Shown piece after piece: positions 1-7,582 of a DNA stretch of 64,000 nt. Source of the stretch: Thaumasiovibrio sp047250365 (GTDB lineage Bacteria; Pseudomonadota; Gammaproteobacteria; Enterobacterales; Vibrionaceae); the NCBI RefSeq assembly GCF_047250365.1, contig NZ_JBLBVL010000007.1, forward strand, positions 1-64,000, in the 5' to 3' direction. Position numbers and translations under genes: made by a program. The notes below the pieces were generated by a model. It did not search any database. It was not told where the DNA came from and saw only the letters and a list, made by a program, of their open reading frames with translations. How positions within the stretch are numbered: position 1 is the first letter of the stretch; each line of letters opens with the position of its first letter.

Positions 1-40
1 CACCAATCAGTGTGACTTTCGTCTCGTTTTCCTTGGCAGT

Positions 41-76
41 GGTGGCGCATTATAGGGAGAAAATTCACTATGGCAA
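41..76 (-). promoter_or_regulatory. rRNA-type (stringent) promoter facing left
   Basis: On the minus strand there is a -35 TTGCCA (71-76), a 16-base spacer and a -10 TATAAT (49-54), directly followed by the GC-rich discriminator GCGCCACC (41-48). An AT-rich stretch lies just upstream of the -35 (around 86-97), as in an UP element. A consensus -10 followed by a GCGCC discriminator is typical of rRNA P1 and strong tRNA promoters in gamma-proteobacteria. The transcript would run off the left edge, so the presence of an rRNA operon there is inferred. Confidence 0.7.
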
Positions 77-375
77 GACCGACTTCAAAAAAAAACATGC
101 CAAACGGATCGTTCGAACAAAACACCAGCACTTTGAACAATAAAGCGCCAACTCCGCCTGCTTAAATTCGCTTTGAATACGCACTGTTCAACCTAAGTTT
201 CAGAACAATGAGTAAAGAACGGTCATAATTAGCCGTTATTTCAGCAAATATGACATTGAGGGAGTTATTATGGAACGCAAAAAAATGTAGCGTGATCTAA
301 CTAACACTTCAGTTTAAATGATGCTCTATAGTTAAAGAGTAACGCAAACTCCAAACTAACTCGCTTAGTTTTATA

Positions 376-414
376 CTACCGCCTTGGCCACCTGCCTCGG
401 CAGGTTGACGGTAG
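376..414 (+). repeat. Compound stem-loop of unknown role
   Basis: An outer stem CTACCG/CGGTAG (376-381 with 409-414) encloses an inner perfect stem ACCTGCC/GGCAGGT (390-396 with 399-405). It lies 15 bases before a terminator hairpin. Together they could be the 3' half of a small structured RNA, but no promoter was identified. Confidence 0.4.
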
Positions 415-428
415 AAAGCGTATACACC

Positions 429-451
429 AAGCCAGGTTCGCCTGGCTTTTT
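429..451 (+). terminator. Rho-independent terminator
   Basis: Stem AAGCCAGG/CCTGGCTT with a TTCG tetraloop, followed by a T run. It points right and has no obvious protein-coding gene in front of it, which leaves a short RNA from 170-430 as a possible client. Confidence 0.7.
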
Positions 452-542
452 CATAACACATTAACAATGCCAAGTTGAAACTACGCCAGCACATTCGATA
501 CTGCACCTGCACATTAATATCGTTATTCACCTTACATTGTTG

Positions 543-953
543 TCAAGCTGGCTCCGCGAAGTCGGTATCTAAAGGATACAACCTCACAATACTCTTAAGT
601 GGCAAACTCACTTCAAACACTCCTTGTTCAAAATGCGTACTAAACACTAGGCAATCTTTTCTCCAGTAAGGGCTAATGACCTTTTCAAGTGAAAGGTCAA
701 TATACATATACCGACCGAGGTAAACATTTCTAGGTATCATGACTCCAAAAATCAAAGTATCCACCTCGACATACGGAATACGTTCACTAACAATAATTTC
801 CCTATACCGTTCTAAAAAGGCATCAATATCTTTACTGTCATTATCGACTGTCATCAATCTCCGATAGGTTCGCTTTCGTTGTAAATTCGTGGCACTTTCT
901 ATGCCAAAAACAGCCAAAATAAATAATATCAGCAAAAATAAAACTGGATACAT
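543..953 (-). CDS. Membrane-anchored hypothetical protein
   Basis: A 136-residue protein that I do not recognise. Residues 3-18 form one hydrophobic helix (PVLFLLILFILAVFGI), followed by a basic stretch (QRKRTYRR) and a soluble domain of about 100 residues rich in beta-type sequence. This suggests a single-pass inner membrane protein with a cytoplasmic C-terminal domain. The start lacks a clear Shine-Dalgarno, which lowers confidence. Overlapping reading frames on the other strand have no better support. Confidence 0.55.
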   Translation of the reverse strand: MYPVLFLLILFILAVFGIESATNLQRKRTYRRLMTVDNDSKDIDAFLERYREIIVSERIPYVEVDTLIFGVMIPRNVYLGRYMYIDLSLEKVISPYWRKDCLVFSTHFEQGVFEVSLPLKSIVRLYPLDTDFAEPA

Positions 954-1322
954 GCGTACAATTCAGAATAAATAAACATGGGAGATAATTTAGCATGGGC
1001 AAAAGAGGAGACCGTGACTCTTTATGCCTTATCATGCTATTTGCGATCTTATCCTCACAATCTTGCATTACAGGCAATGGTGGTACACGAAACGCGCCAT
1101 TGATATAACTTTTTTGTCCTTATGTTAAGTTCAGTATTTGTTGCAAAACAAACCATGGGAATTGTTACAACCGACATTTTGTCAGAGAGGCTAACAAGAC
1201 ACTTTCACCAAATTGATCCCCATTTAATTGCTAAAGTGTGACTTAGCGCACGCGCCTCTTGTGATTTGGCTCACAATGCGATAAATTAACAGACATATTT
1301 TAGGATAAACAAGAGAAACAAA

Positions 1323-1664
1323 ATGATTTTCCTAACGATCTTCATGATTTGTTTTGTCACATGGATGTATGTGATGTTATTTCAACATTTGCACCAGATT
1401 AATCATTGGAATGATGCTCCTTTTGGAATAATGACAACCACCAGTAGAATACATAGTAGTCGGTTGGGTCGAGAAAACTGTGAGTTCTTACCTCAAGCAC
1501 ACCTAAAGTGGCTACTACATCATAAGTATGCACGCTTTGAGACAAGCTCTGCCGCACGACACCTTGTCGGGGATTTAGACGAGAAGCTGGTACTTACTGA
1601 TAAATGGTACAAGTTCATTAATTGTTTAACCGTCGACTTTGACTTTAGGTCAACCATCCGATAG
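1323..1664 (+). CDS. Small hypothetical protein with N-terminal membrane helix
   Basis: A 113-residue protein of no family I recognise. Residues 2-20 are strongly hydrophobic (IFLTIFMICFVTWMYVMLF) and could be a membrane anchor or an uncleaved signal. The rest is soluble, with many His and Arg residues. A weak GAGA ribosome site lies 8 bases before the start, and a good hairpin (1689-1727) follows the stop, which supports a real transcription unit. Confidence 0.5.
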   Translation: MIFLTIFMICFVTWMYVMLFQHLHQINHWNDAPFGIMTTTSRIHSSRLGRENCEFLPQAHLKWLLHHKYARFETSSAARHLVGDLDEKLVLTDKWYKFINCLTVDFDFRSTIR

Positions 1665-1688
1665 TTAAACATTCAGATCTACGATATC

Positions 1689-1736
1689 GGAACTGCCAAG
1701 TAAGAAGTGCTAGCACTCTGCAGTTCCACTCTCTTT
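1689..1736 (+). terminator. Hairpin terminator
   Basis: Stem GGAACTGC/GCAGTTCC (1689-1696 with 1720-1727) contains a second small palindrome GTGCTAGCAC and is followed by a pyrimidine-rich stretch ending in TTTT. It lies between two convergent genes and can serve the upstream one. Confidence 0.55.
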
Positions 1737-1742
1737 TCGCTA

Positions 1743-2339
1743 CTAATCGCGCAGATCTAATTCACTGTGGATAAGCGTGACACATTGAGATGCGAATAAC
1801 ATCTTAGGGCCAAGACTGATTTTTTCTGTTCCTAGTCGCTTCAAACTATTAAAGCTTTTCTTTGGCATCGGTATATGATCTGTTAACAAAAAGCATGGGT
1901 TGTGCGCAATTTCAATATCACGAATAAACGTGCCTTTTTTATCCATCATATACAGCTGATAACTTTCAGCCAATTCAACCACCAGCTTTTCAAAACTAAT
2001 GGTTCTTACCGTTAGGCCTGCTTCAACCTGCCGTAGCTGTTCTTTTCCCATACCAACTGATGCATCTAGCGCACGAGCAACCTTGGCGAGCAATGCTTGT
2101 TCGTGGAATCCACCAACATCACTAATTTTATTCACATCAAAAGTGACCGTACGCGAAAAATCTTTGGTGCTTTCTAGCACAATATGCACGACCACATCTT
2201 CACGATGAGACTGGGCAGTAAACATCGCATTCATCAGCATATGCGCCATAATCTCGCTATGTGACTCTGTTCCGACTCCTGCCAACATTTGCTGACTTTC
2301 CGTTGACGCCGCCCTTGCTCTCAGTACAAATGCACGCAT
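1743..2339 (-). CDS. trmY: TrmY-like SPOUT RNA methyltransferase
   Basis: A 198-residue protein of the TrmY/DUF358 family of SPOUT (knotted) S-adenosylmethionine-dependent methyltransferases. The C-terminal part carries the signature LTDHIPMPKKSF and SLGPKMLFASQC, which form the cofactor-binding knot in the family, and the N-terminus MRAFVLRARAA is also typical. In archaea TrmY methylates N1 of pseudouridine 54 in tRNA. Bacterial tRNAs normally have ribothymidine at 54, so the substrate here is unknown and the symbol marks only the family. It is a single-gene unit on the minus strand. A similar gene is known from Vibrio cholerae (from memory). Confidence 0.85.
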   Translation of the reverse strand: MRAFVLRARAASTESQQMLAGVGTESHSEIMAHMLMNAMFTAQSHREDVVVHIVLESTKDFSRTVTFDVNKISDVGGFHEQALLAKVARALDASVGMGKEQLRQVEAGLTVRTISFEKLVVELAESYQLYMMDKKGTFIRDIEIAHNPCFLLTDHIPMPKKSFNSLKRLGTEKISLGPKMLFASQCVTLIHSELDLRD

Positions 2340-2439
2340 ATCTTTTTGTCCCCACCAATAAACTGGCGCATATTATCGCCGCTATTATCAGTAAAGCAAC
2401 GTTAATTACCCTAAGTGGCTAAAATATAGAACTGCAAAA

Positions 2440-2477
2440 GGCAATACAGATGACGAATTATTCGCAGCTGTATTGCC
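2440..2477 (-). terminator. Terminator of the lipoprotein/LruC unit
   Basis: Perfect arms GGCAATACAG/CTGTATTGCC (2440-2449 with 2468-2477), followed on the minus strand by TTTTG. It sits just after the lipoprotein gene and probably ends the two-gene transcript. Confidence 0.65.
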
Positions 2478-2500
2478 CTCACGCTATTTTCGCCAACGTT

Positions 2501-2995
2501 TTATTGCCATTGCCACTCTTCATCAGTTACGTTATAGATCTGTTGAAGTGATGGAGAGCCATCATAGAACCATATGTCAGCTAAGTATTGCTGGTTAGCT
2601 TCACTAACCGTTACGACCGCTGAAACAGCCCCCTCAACCAGCGGGGCCGACAGCACCTTGCTATTGTAAACAGGTACAAACTCCCCCCCATTTAATTCGC
2701 TGAAGTGACTGTAAACTGTCAAATGGGCTTTCTTTAACGACACAGCTGAAACATCAACGTCTAATACCCGTGTTTGTAGCGGATTGAAATCGAACCCCTC
2801 TGGTGCCACCAGATCAGTGGTTTTTTCTAGTATCGTACTATCACGGTTGTCTGTGCTACTTGTCTCTAAGTCATCAGACGTTCCCCCCGAGCCCCCTCCC
2901 GGTGTAGCCTGAGTGCTGTCACTTTCGCCACCACCTCCACCTCCGCAAGCAGTAAGATTGAATGTCACAATAATCATTAACATTATTTTCTTCAT
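2501..2995 (-). CDS. Small lipoprotein paired with LruC protein
   Basis: A 164-residue lipoprotein. The signal peptide ends in the lipobox LTAC with acylated Cys17, and residue +2 is Gly, compatible with outer-membrane sorting. A poly-Gly stretch and a low-complexity Ser/Thr/Asp linker (to about residue 55) precede a C-terminal domain of about 100 residues that ends in DEEWQWQ. An AGGTGAG ribosome site lies just upstream. The gene starts 8 bases after the LruC-domain gene, so the two are an operon. Its fold is not recognised. The Trp-rich tail resembles DEWQWP near the end of the neighbouring protein. Confidence 0.8.
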   Translation of the reverse strand: MKKIMLMIIVTFNLTACGGGGGGESDSTQATPGGGSGGTSDDLETSSTDNRDSTILEKTTDLVAPEGFDFNPLQTRVLDVDVSAVSLKKAHLTVYSHFSELNGGEFVPVYNSKVLSAPLVEGAVSAVVTVSEANQQYLADIWFYDGSPSLQQIYNVTDEEWQWQ

Positions 2996-3003
2996 CGTCT
3001 CAC

Positions 3004-5115
3004 CTATTTGTATATTTTATTTGCCACGGCATTCACCGCCTCAAACCAATCAACTCGCTGCTCGCCCCCACTTTCACAGTAAGGCTTAAATGCCGGATAC
3101 GCCTGCAACAAATCAATACCTTCTTGCGGCCATTGCCATTCATCTGCTATCAAAATAGCCCAAGGAAGATTATTTTCGGTTTTGAAGTACTTACCTTGCT
3201 GTGGATCGCTATCATCATCGGCTTGCAAATCAAAGTAGGCCTGATTAAATTTTTTGGTGGGTGCCCTATCAGCTAAATGTATTTCCAAACTGCGACCCGG
3301 AAGTTCGTCGAACAAAGCACCGTGATATCGATTCTCTGTGGCAAAAATAAATGGGTCGTAAGGAAAAGCACCTATCGTCGTTTGCAATAGCGGGTCAATG
3401 TAGTTGATATGCAAGGAGAAGGTCGCTTCACTACCTTGCTGACATGCTATTTGAGTATGGAAAAATGCACAGTCTGTCGCTACCGTTAAAAAAGTATCAT
3501 GTGAAATAACAAAACTTGCATCATCGGTGCCTTGCTCTAAATTTACGTTTTCTTGTAATCGCCCATTAATGAACAACCTCGATGTCTGCAAATTAATATT
3601 GTCAGGTGATACCCCCGGAATCCTTACTGCGAACCCATTGCGGTAGTCTGCACCAACAGCAACAAATTTACCGCTAATCGAACTTTTTGCCACTTTGTCT
3701 GACTTCAGAGTTTCACTGACTCGATAACGAACAACTAGATCATTGAGATCATAATCATCAGTTAGGGGCCAGGTATCTTCATAAGCTAACGTGACATAAC
3801 TTCCCGCAGACGGAAAATGGCGAATACTCGTCTCTGCCGCAACAATAGACACCGAATGATCTTCGACTTCACCTGACTGTGCGCCGCCAAAATAATCTAA
3901 CCCTGTTTGCTGACTAAACCGAACACGCATCCAGCTATCAGACTGAGAGGCATCAATCGGGACGGCGATAACAAGAGGGTTCATTCCTTCGGTTAATCGC
4001 TCATCAGTAATAACCTTTTCGCCAACGTCAGCAAAGTCCCCGTCAGCGTTCCAATCAATCCAAATAGATGCATATCCCGACGAATTCGCATATAAATTAA
4101 TAATGGCATCAAGACCAGCTTCGAGTGCCGTTACAACAGCCGCCCCTTCTTCATCATTAAGGCCAAGCGTATCGTCAGAGAATGGCGCCTCAATTAACCC
4201 ATTGTCACCATCAGGCTGATTCACACCGAGCCATGTATTGCCATCAAGTTCATGTCTGGGCCCGTTACTCGCCAACGTTGTCATATAGCTGTCTGGCGCA
4301 TCCCCGAAATCAATAGTGGAGTCTTCGTCAATGACGGGCGCATTTGCACACCGCGCACCATCGTTTTGGTTTGAAAATGGGCCGTCGGCAAACTTGACGG
4401 CCGGCACATTGCCAGTCTCAATATCGCCCTCATCGCCTAACGCTATACGGTAGATTTGTCCATCTTGATTCCTAGAAACATAGTAGTTGCCATTAACATC
4501 AAAATAGCCAGCGCCAAAGGTGCCTAGCTCACCAGTTAGACCAACGCTGCTTGAAGAGCCACTTAGTAAGTCAAATTCAAATAACTCCCCTGATCCATTG
4601 TCAATACCGTACAGGCGATTATTAACGGGATTAACGGCAAAATCAGTTAGTGCAATCGTTGCAGTTGCTGTAATCAGTTCCGCGGTCAACTCGGCTGAGG
4701 GATCGTTGCTTAGCGGCGACAAATCAATGCTAAACAACCCCGTCCCCTTACGGTATAGATAATAGGTATGATTGAACACATCGCCAACAAAGAACGTCTT
4801 GTCATCCGGCAATCCAACAACATTGAGTGCTTCAGCTTGAAAGTCTTTTCCTAAACGCACAACCTTAAAATCAGTAGTATTAAAACCATAAATATACCGA
4901 TCCGTAAAATTGAAACCGACAGCATTTATATTACCGGTCATACCAACATTATTAGACAATAATGCACTAGTACCAGACACTAGATTTACACCATAGACTT
5001 CAACAGGTTTCCCTTGAAATAGATACGCTTTACTTGGGCACGTATCAAAGGGGGCAGCAATACTGACACCACTCACCATTGCCAGCCCAAGAATGGGCAT
5101 TCTGACTCGCTTCAT
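3004..5115 (-). CDS. Secreted LruC/GEVED-domain surface protein
   Basis: A 703-residue exported protein. A signal peptide of about 21 residues is followed by: a repetitive region of short beta blades that looks like a propeller-type (DUF6923-like) domain, to about residue 255; a GEVED module that starts DFGDAPDSY and ends GEVEDHSV (about 270-425); and a C-terminal LruC-type domain (about 435-690) with the characteristic DTWPLTDDYDLNDLVVRY entry. Such proteins are surface or periplasmic and probably bind calcium through Asp-rich loops; their function is not established. The ribosome site AGGAGAG is strong. It heads a two-gene unit with a small lipoprotein that may anchor it or act with it. Confidence 0.82.
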   Translation of the reverse strand: MKRVRMPILGLAMVSGVSIAAPFDTCPSKAYLFQGKPVEVYGVNLVSGTSALLSNNVGMTGNINAVGFNFTDRYIYGFNTTDFKVVRLGKDFQAEALNVVGLPDDKTFFVGDVFNHTYYLYRKGTGLFSIDLSPLSNDPSAELTAELITATATIALTDFAVNPVNNRLYGIDNGSGELFEFDLLSGSSSSVGLTGELGTFGAGYFDVNGNYYVSRNQDGQIYRIALGDEGDIETGNVPAVKFADGPFSNQNDGARCANAPVIDEDSTIDFGDAPDSYMTTLASNGPRHELDGNTWLGVNQPDGDNGLIEAPFSDDTLGLNDEEGAAVVTALEAGLDAIINLYANSSGYASIWIDWNADGDFADVGEKVITDERLTEGMNPLVIAVPIDASQSDSWMRVRFSQQTGLDYFGGAQSGEVEDHSVSIVAAETSIRHFPSAGSYVTLAYEDTWPLTDDYDLNDLVVRYRVSETLKSDKVAKSSISGKFVAVGADYRNGFAVRIPGVSPDNINLQTSRLFINGRLQENVNLEQGTDDASFVISHDTFLTVATDCAFFHTQIACQQGSEATFSLHINYIDPLLQTTIGAFPYDPFIFATENRYHGALFDELPGRSLEIHLADRAPTKKFNQAYFDLQADDDSDPQQGKYFKTENNLPWAILIADEWQWPQEGIDLLQAYPAFKPYCESGGEQRVDWFEAVNAVANKIYK

Positions 5116-5385
5116 CTTGCTCTCCTATATTTGACCTGAAAGGTAAAGCAAGTTAGATGCCAAAGGCTGTTAACCATTCTTATCAATAACATAGGAACAA
5201 TAGTGCAGATTCGCAAAATGAAAACACAATGACTCTAAGTCTCTTAACTTCCGATTTTGCTAATCATGGTATGCAATAAAACCATATTGACATCATAAAC
5301 AATACAACACAGCTAATAGCTAAATAACGCGTTACATACTCTTTAAGTGATCATTTAAAATAATTTAATCGATAGTGTGATATAA
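5116..5385. other. Intergenic region upstream of the LruC gene
   Basis: About 270 AT-rich bases between the divergent LruC gene and the gene remnant before the chemoreceptor. It presumably holds the promoter of the LruC/lipoprotein unit. No convincing -35/-10 pair or operator was identified. Confidence 0.4.
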
Positions 5386-5511
5386 AGCCATGCGAGGGAT
5401 ATCCGAGATGAAAAGTACTTATCACAAGCCATTACCCAGTGTTATGCTCTGCAAAACTTAGCCCCAGAAGAACTTAGTAAGCTGGCGTTAAGTTATGTTG
5501 ATATTCATTAA
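5386..5511 (+). pseudogene. C-terminal gene remnant before the chemoreceptor
   Basis: An open frame of 41 codons with protein-like content (it contains LSQAITQCYALQNLAPEEL and ends SKLALSYVDIH) but no start codon. An in-frame TAA precedes it directly. An ATG at 5390 lies in another frame, one base away from this one, so either a frameshift or loss of the 5' part has occurred. The family is not recognised. Its end lies between the two candidate starts of the chemoreceptor gene. Confidence 0.45.
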
Positions 5512-5530
5512 TAGGTTAAGTTACTCTAAT

Positions 5531-7438
5531 ATGCTCAAGACAATTAGCTTCAGAAATAAACTTATTGCTTCATTTCTAACCGCGTTTTTCTTTTTTTGCC
5601 TTCTTTACGTCCCTTATGTCTTTAGGCAAATAAACCTCCTTAATTTCAACTTCGCTAGCGAGAGAATTGAAGCAATTAGCGAAAGTAAATCTGATGAAAT
5701 CATTACCTTATTCAATTCACAGAAAGCACTTGTTGACGCATCTATTCGTCAAATGCAAAACAAGCACTTTAGTGTTGACAGTATCCATGAATCAATAGAG
5801 TTAGTTCAGCAAGCCGGCGATTTTTCGGCTGTTTTTATAGGCTTGGACGACAGCGCTGACACCTACATTATTCGAGATGACGGCAAACCCATTGAGAAGC
5901 GCACGCTTTTAGGTGATGATTTCGATCCGAGAATGCGTCCTTGGTATATTGAAGCGAAAGCATGGGGGAGTGCAAAAGTTATTGCCCCGTTCGAATCTAG
6001 TGCCGATGACCGAATCTGGTTAGGCATCAGTGTCCCTTTCTATCAACATGGTCAATTTATTGGTGCATACCTCGCTGATTTTACCGATGATAAATTTGGC
6101 ACCATCATTTCAAAATTACCAAGTCAAAACTCAATCATCACACTTGCCGACCAAAACAATAACGTCATACTCTCTTCTGACAACCAACGCTATTTTAGAG
6201 AACCTCTCGGTGAGCTTATTCAGCAGACAAGTGAGGTAGCAAAAGTCATCATCAATGGCCAGCACTACTTTTCTAAAACCCTTGCTGTACCGTTAGAGAA
6301 TGGCCTGAATTGGCAACTCAATATCAGTATCAGTGAACAAGAGGTGATGGCCGAAGCCACTCGACTTCAACAACGCGCCTTATTCTTCTCTGTTTTTCTT
6401 ATTGCTTTGTTTACTGGGCTTTTTATCTTAACCCTAAATTATGTATACCAGCCCATTTTACGTCTAAAAGCACTGGTTACTGGCTTAGCGCAACAGCAAA
6501 AAGATTTAACCCAACGTATTCCTGTTAACGGCGATGATGATATTGCGCAGACTTCAGCTGCAATCAATACTTTCCTTGAATACGTCCAATCAGCCATTTC
6601 AGGCATTAACCATCTATCCGATTCGCTGGCCCGATCTTCAAGTACATTAGATCGTGCAATGGATAGCTCGCAAGAAAACTTGCAAAAAGAGCAGCATGAG
6701 ATGGAACAAATTGCCTCTGCGATTACACAATTATCTACCACTTCATCAGATGTCAGTAACAACGCCGCTGATGCGGAACGTCACGCTAGCACTGCCATCA
6801 ACAACATCAACCATGGACAAGTGACCTTAAATGAATTGAATGCGGTTGCTCAACAAATTGATCACTCTATGGCAGAAAGTACAAAAATAGTTCGTGAAGT
6901 TAAAGAGTTCTCCGTTGAGATTGAATCTGTTATTGATGTCATTAAAAATGTCTCTGAACAAACGAATCTTCTCGCCCTTAATGCAGCAATTGAAGCCGCT
7001 CGTGCCGGCGAACATGGCCGTGGATTTGCCGTTGTTGCCGACGAAGTAAGAAACCTTGCCGCGAAAACGCAGCGCTCAACGCAAGATATCCAGCTAATTA
7101 TCGAAAGGTTGCAAGCACAGTCAGAGCATGCAGATAGTTTAATGCAAGAGAATGCTCAACTGATCAGCGCGACCAACGAGAGCACACAAGCTGTTGGTCA
7201 CTCATTTAATGCGATTACTGAGTCAGTTAATCAGATCTCGCATATTAACAGCCAAGTTGCGGCTGCTGCTGAAGAGCAATCTATGGTGACAAATGACATC
7301 TCTAATAACGTCAACCAAACCTTAAATCTTGTTCTTAGTAATGTTGCTGGCGTTAAACGTACTGCGCAATCGGCTGAAGAGCTTGCGTCGCTTTCTCGCG
7401 AGCAACATCAACTACTGGATGACTTCAAAATAAACTGA
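5531..7438 (+). CDS. Methyl-accepting chemotaxis protein, Cache sensor
   Basis: A 635-residue transmembrane chemoreceptor. An N-terminal helix (about 10-30) leads to a periplasmic double-Cache sensor with the RPWYIEAK motif typical of amino-acid or small-metabolite sensing Cache domains. A second membrane helix lies near 285-305, followed by HAMP and a long coiled coil. The highly conserved hairpin tip EQTNLLALNAAIEAARAGE contacts CheA and CheW. I prefer the start at 5531 (MLKTISFRNK), because the frame-extending ATG at 5495 adds 12 residues unlike a receptor N-terminus. The ligand cannot be read from sequence. No pentapeptide methylation tether is visible at the C-terminus. Confidence 0.92.
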   Translation: MLKTISFRNKLIASFLTAFFFFCLLYVPYVFRQINLLNFNFASERIEAISESKSDEIITLFNSQKALVDASIRQMQNKHFSVDSIHESIELVQQAGDFSAVFIGLDDSADTYIIRDDGKPIEKRTLLGDDFDPRMRPWYIEAKAWGSAKVIAPFESSADDRIWLGISVPFYQHGQFIGAYLADFTDDKFGTIISKLPSQNSIITLADQNNNVILSSDNQRYFREPLGELIQQTSEVAKVIINGQHYFSKTLAVPLENGLNWQLNISISEQEVMAEATRLQQRALFFSVFLIALFTGLFILTLNYVYQPILRLKALVTGLAQQQKDLTQRIPVNGDDDIAQTSAAINTFLEYVQSAISGINHLSDSLARSSSTLDRAMDSSQENLQKEQHEMEQIASAITQLSTTSSDVSNNAADAERHASTAINNINHGQVTLNELNAVAQQIDHSMAESTKIVREVKEFSVEIESVIDVIKNVSEQTNLLALNAAIEAARAGEHGRGFAVVADEVRNLAAKTQRSTQDIQLIIERLQAQSEHADSLMQENAQLISATNESTQAVGHSFNAITESVNQISHINSQVAAAAEEQSMVTNDISNNVNQTLNLVLSNVAGVKRTAQSAEELASLSREQHQLLDDFKIN

Positions 7439-7445
7439 TCAACCC

Positions 7446-7474
7446 GGTCCCTGAGTCGCAAAGGTTAAGGGACC
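7446..7474 (+). terminator. Hairpin after the chemoreceptor gene
   Basis: Stem GGTCCCT/AGGGACC (7446-7452 with 7468-7474) directly after the stop. The following bases are AT-rich but lack a T run, so it is a weak terminator candidate. Confidence 0.4.
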
Positions 7475-7582
7475 ATTCAATTAGCCGCCATCGAAGTGAT
7501 GGCACGATCCCCATTTTCTAAATTGCAATTTATCAGCAGCACCGTAAAATACCTGCCTTTTTCTCGATAAAGTGGCTCTCGT

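Noticed and set aside
70..165. 31-codon frame MARPTSKKNMP... near the left edge
   Set aside because: It has no ribosome site and overlaps the -35 and upstream element of a strong rRNA-type promoter on the other strand.
309..530. 73-codon minus-strand frame
   Set aside because: It runs through the structured hairpins and the terminator at 376-451, and its composition (repeated Gly/Gln from the stems) is not protein-like.
475..669. Plus-strand frame MKLRQHIRYCTC...
   Set aside because: It overlaps the better-supported minus-strand gene at 543-953 and has no ribosome site.
841..1077. Minus-strand frame with several Cys and His
   Set aside because: It overlaps the start of the 543-953 gene in another frame and has no family or ribosome-site support.
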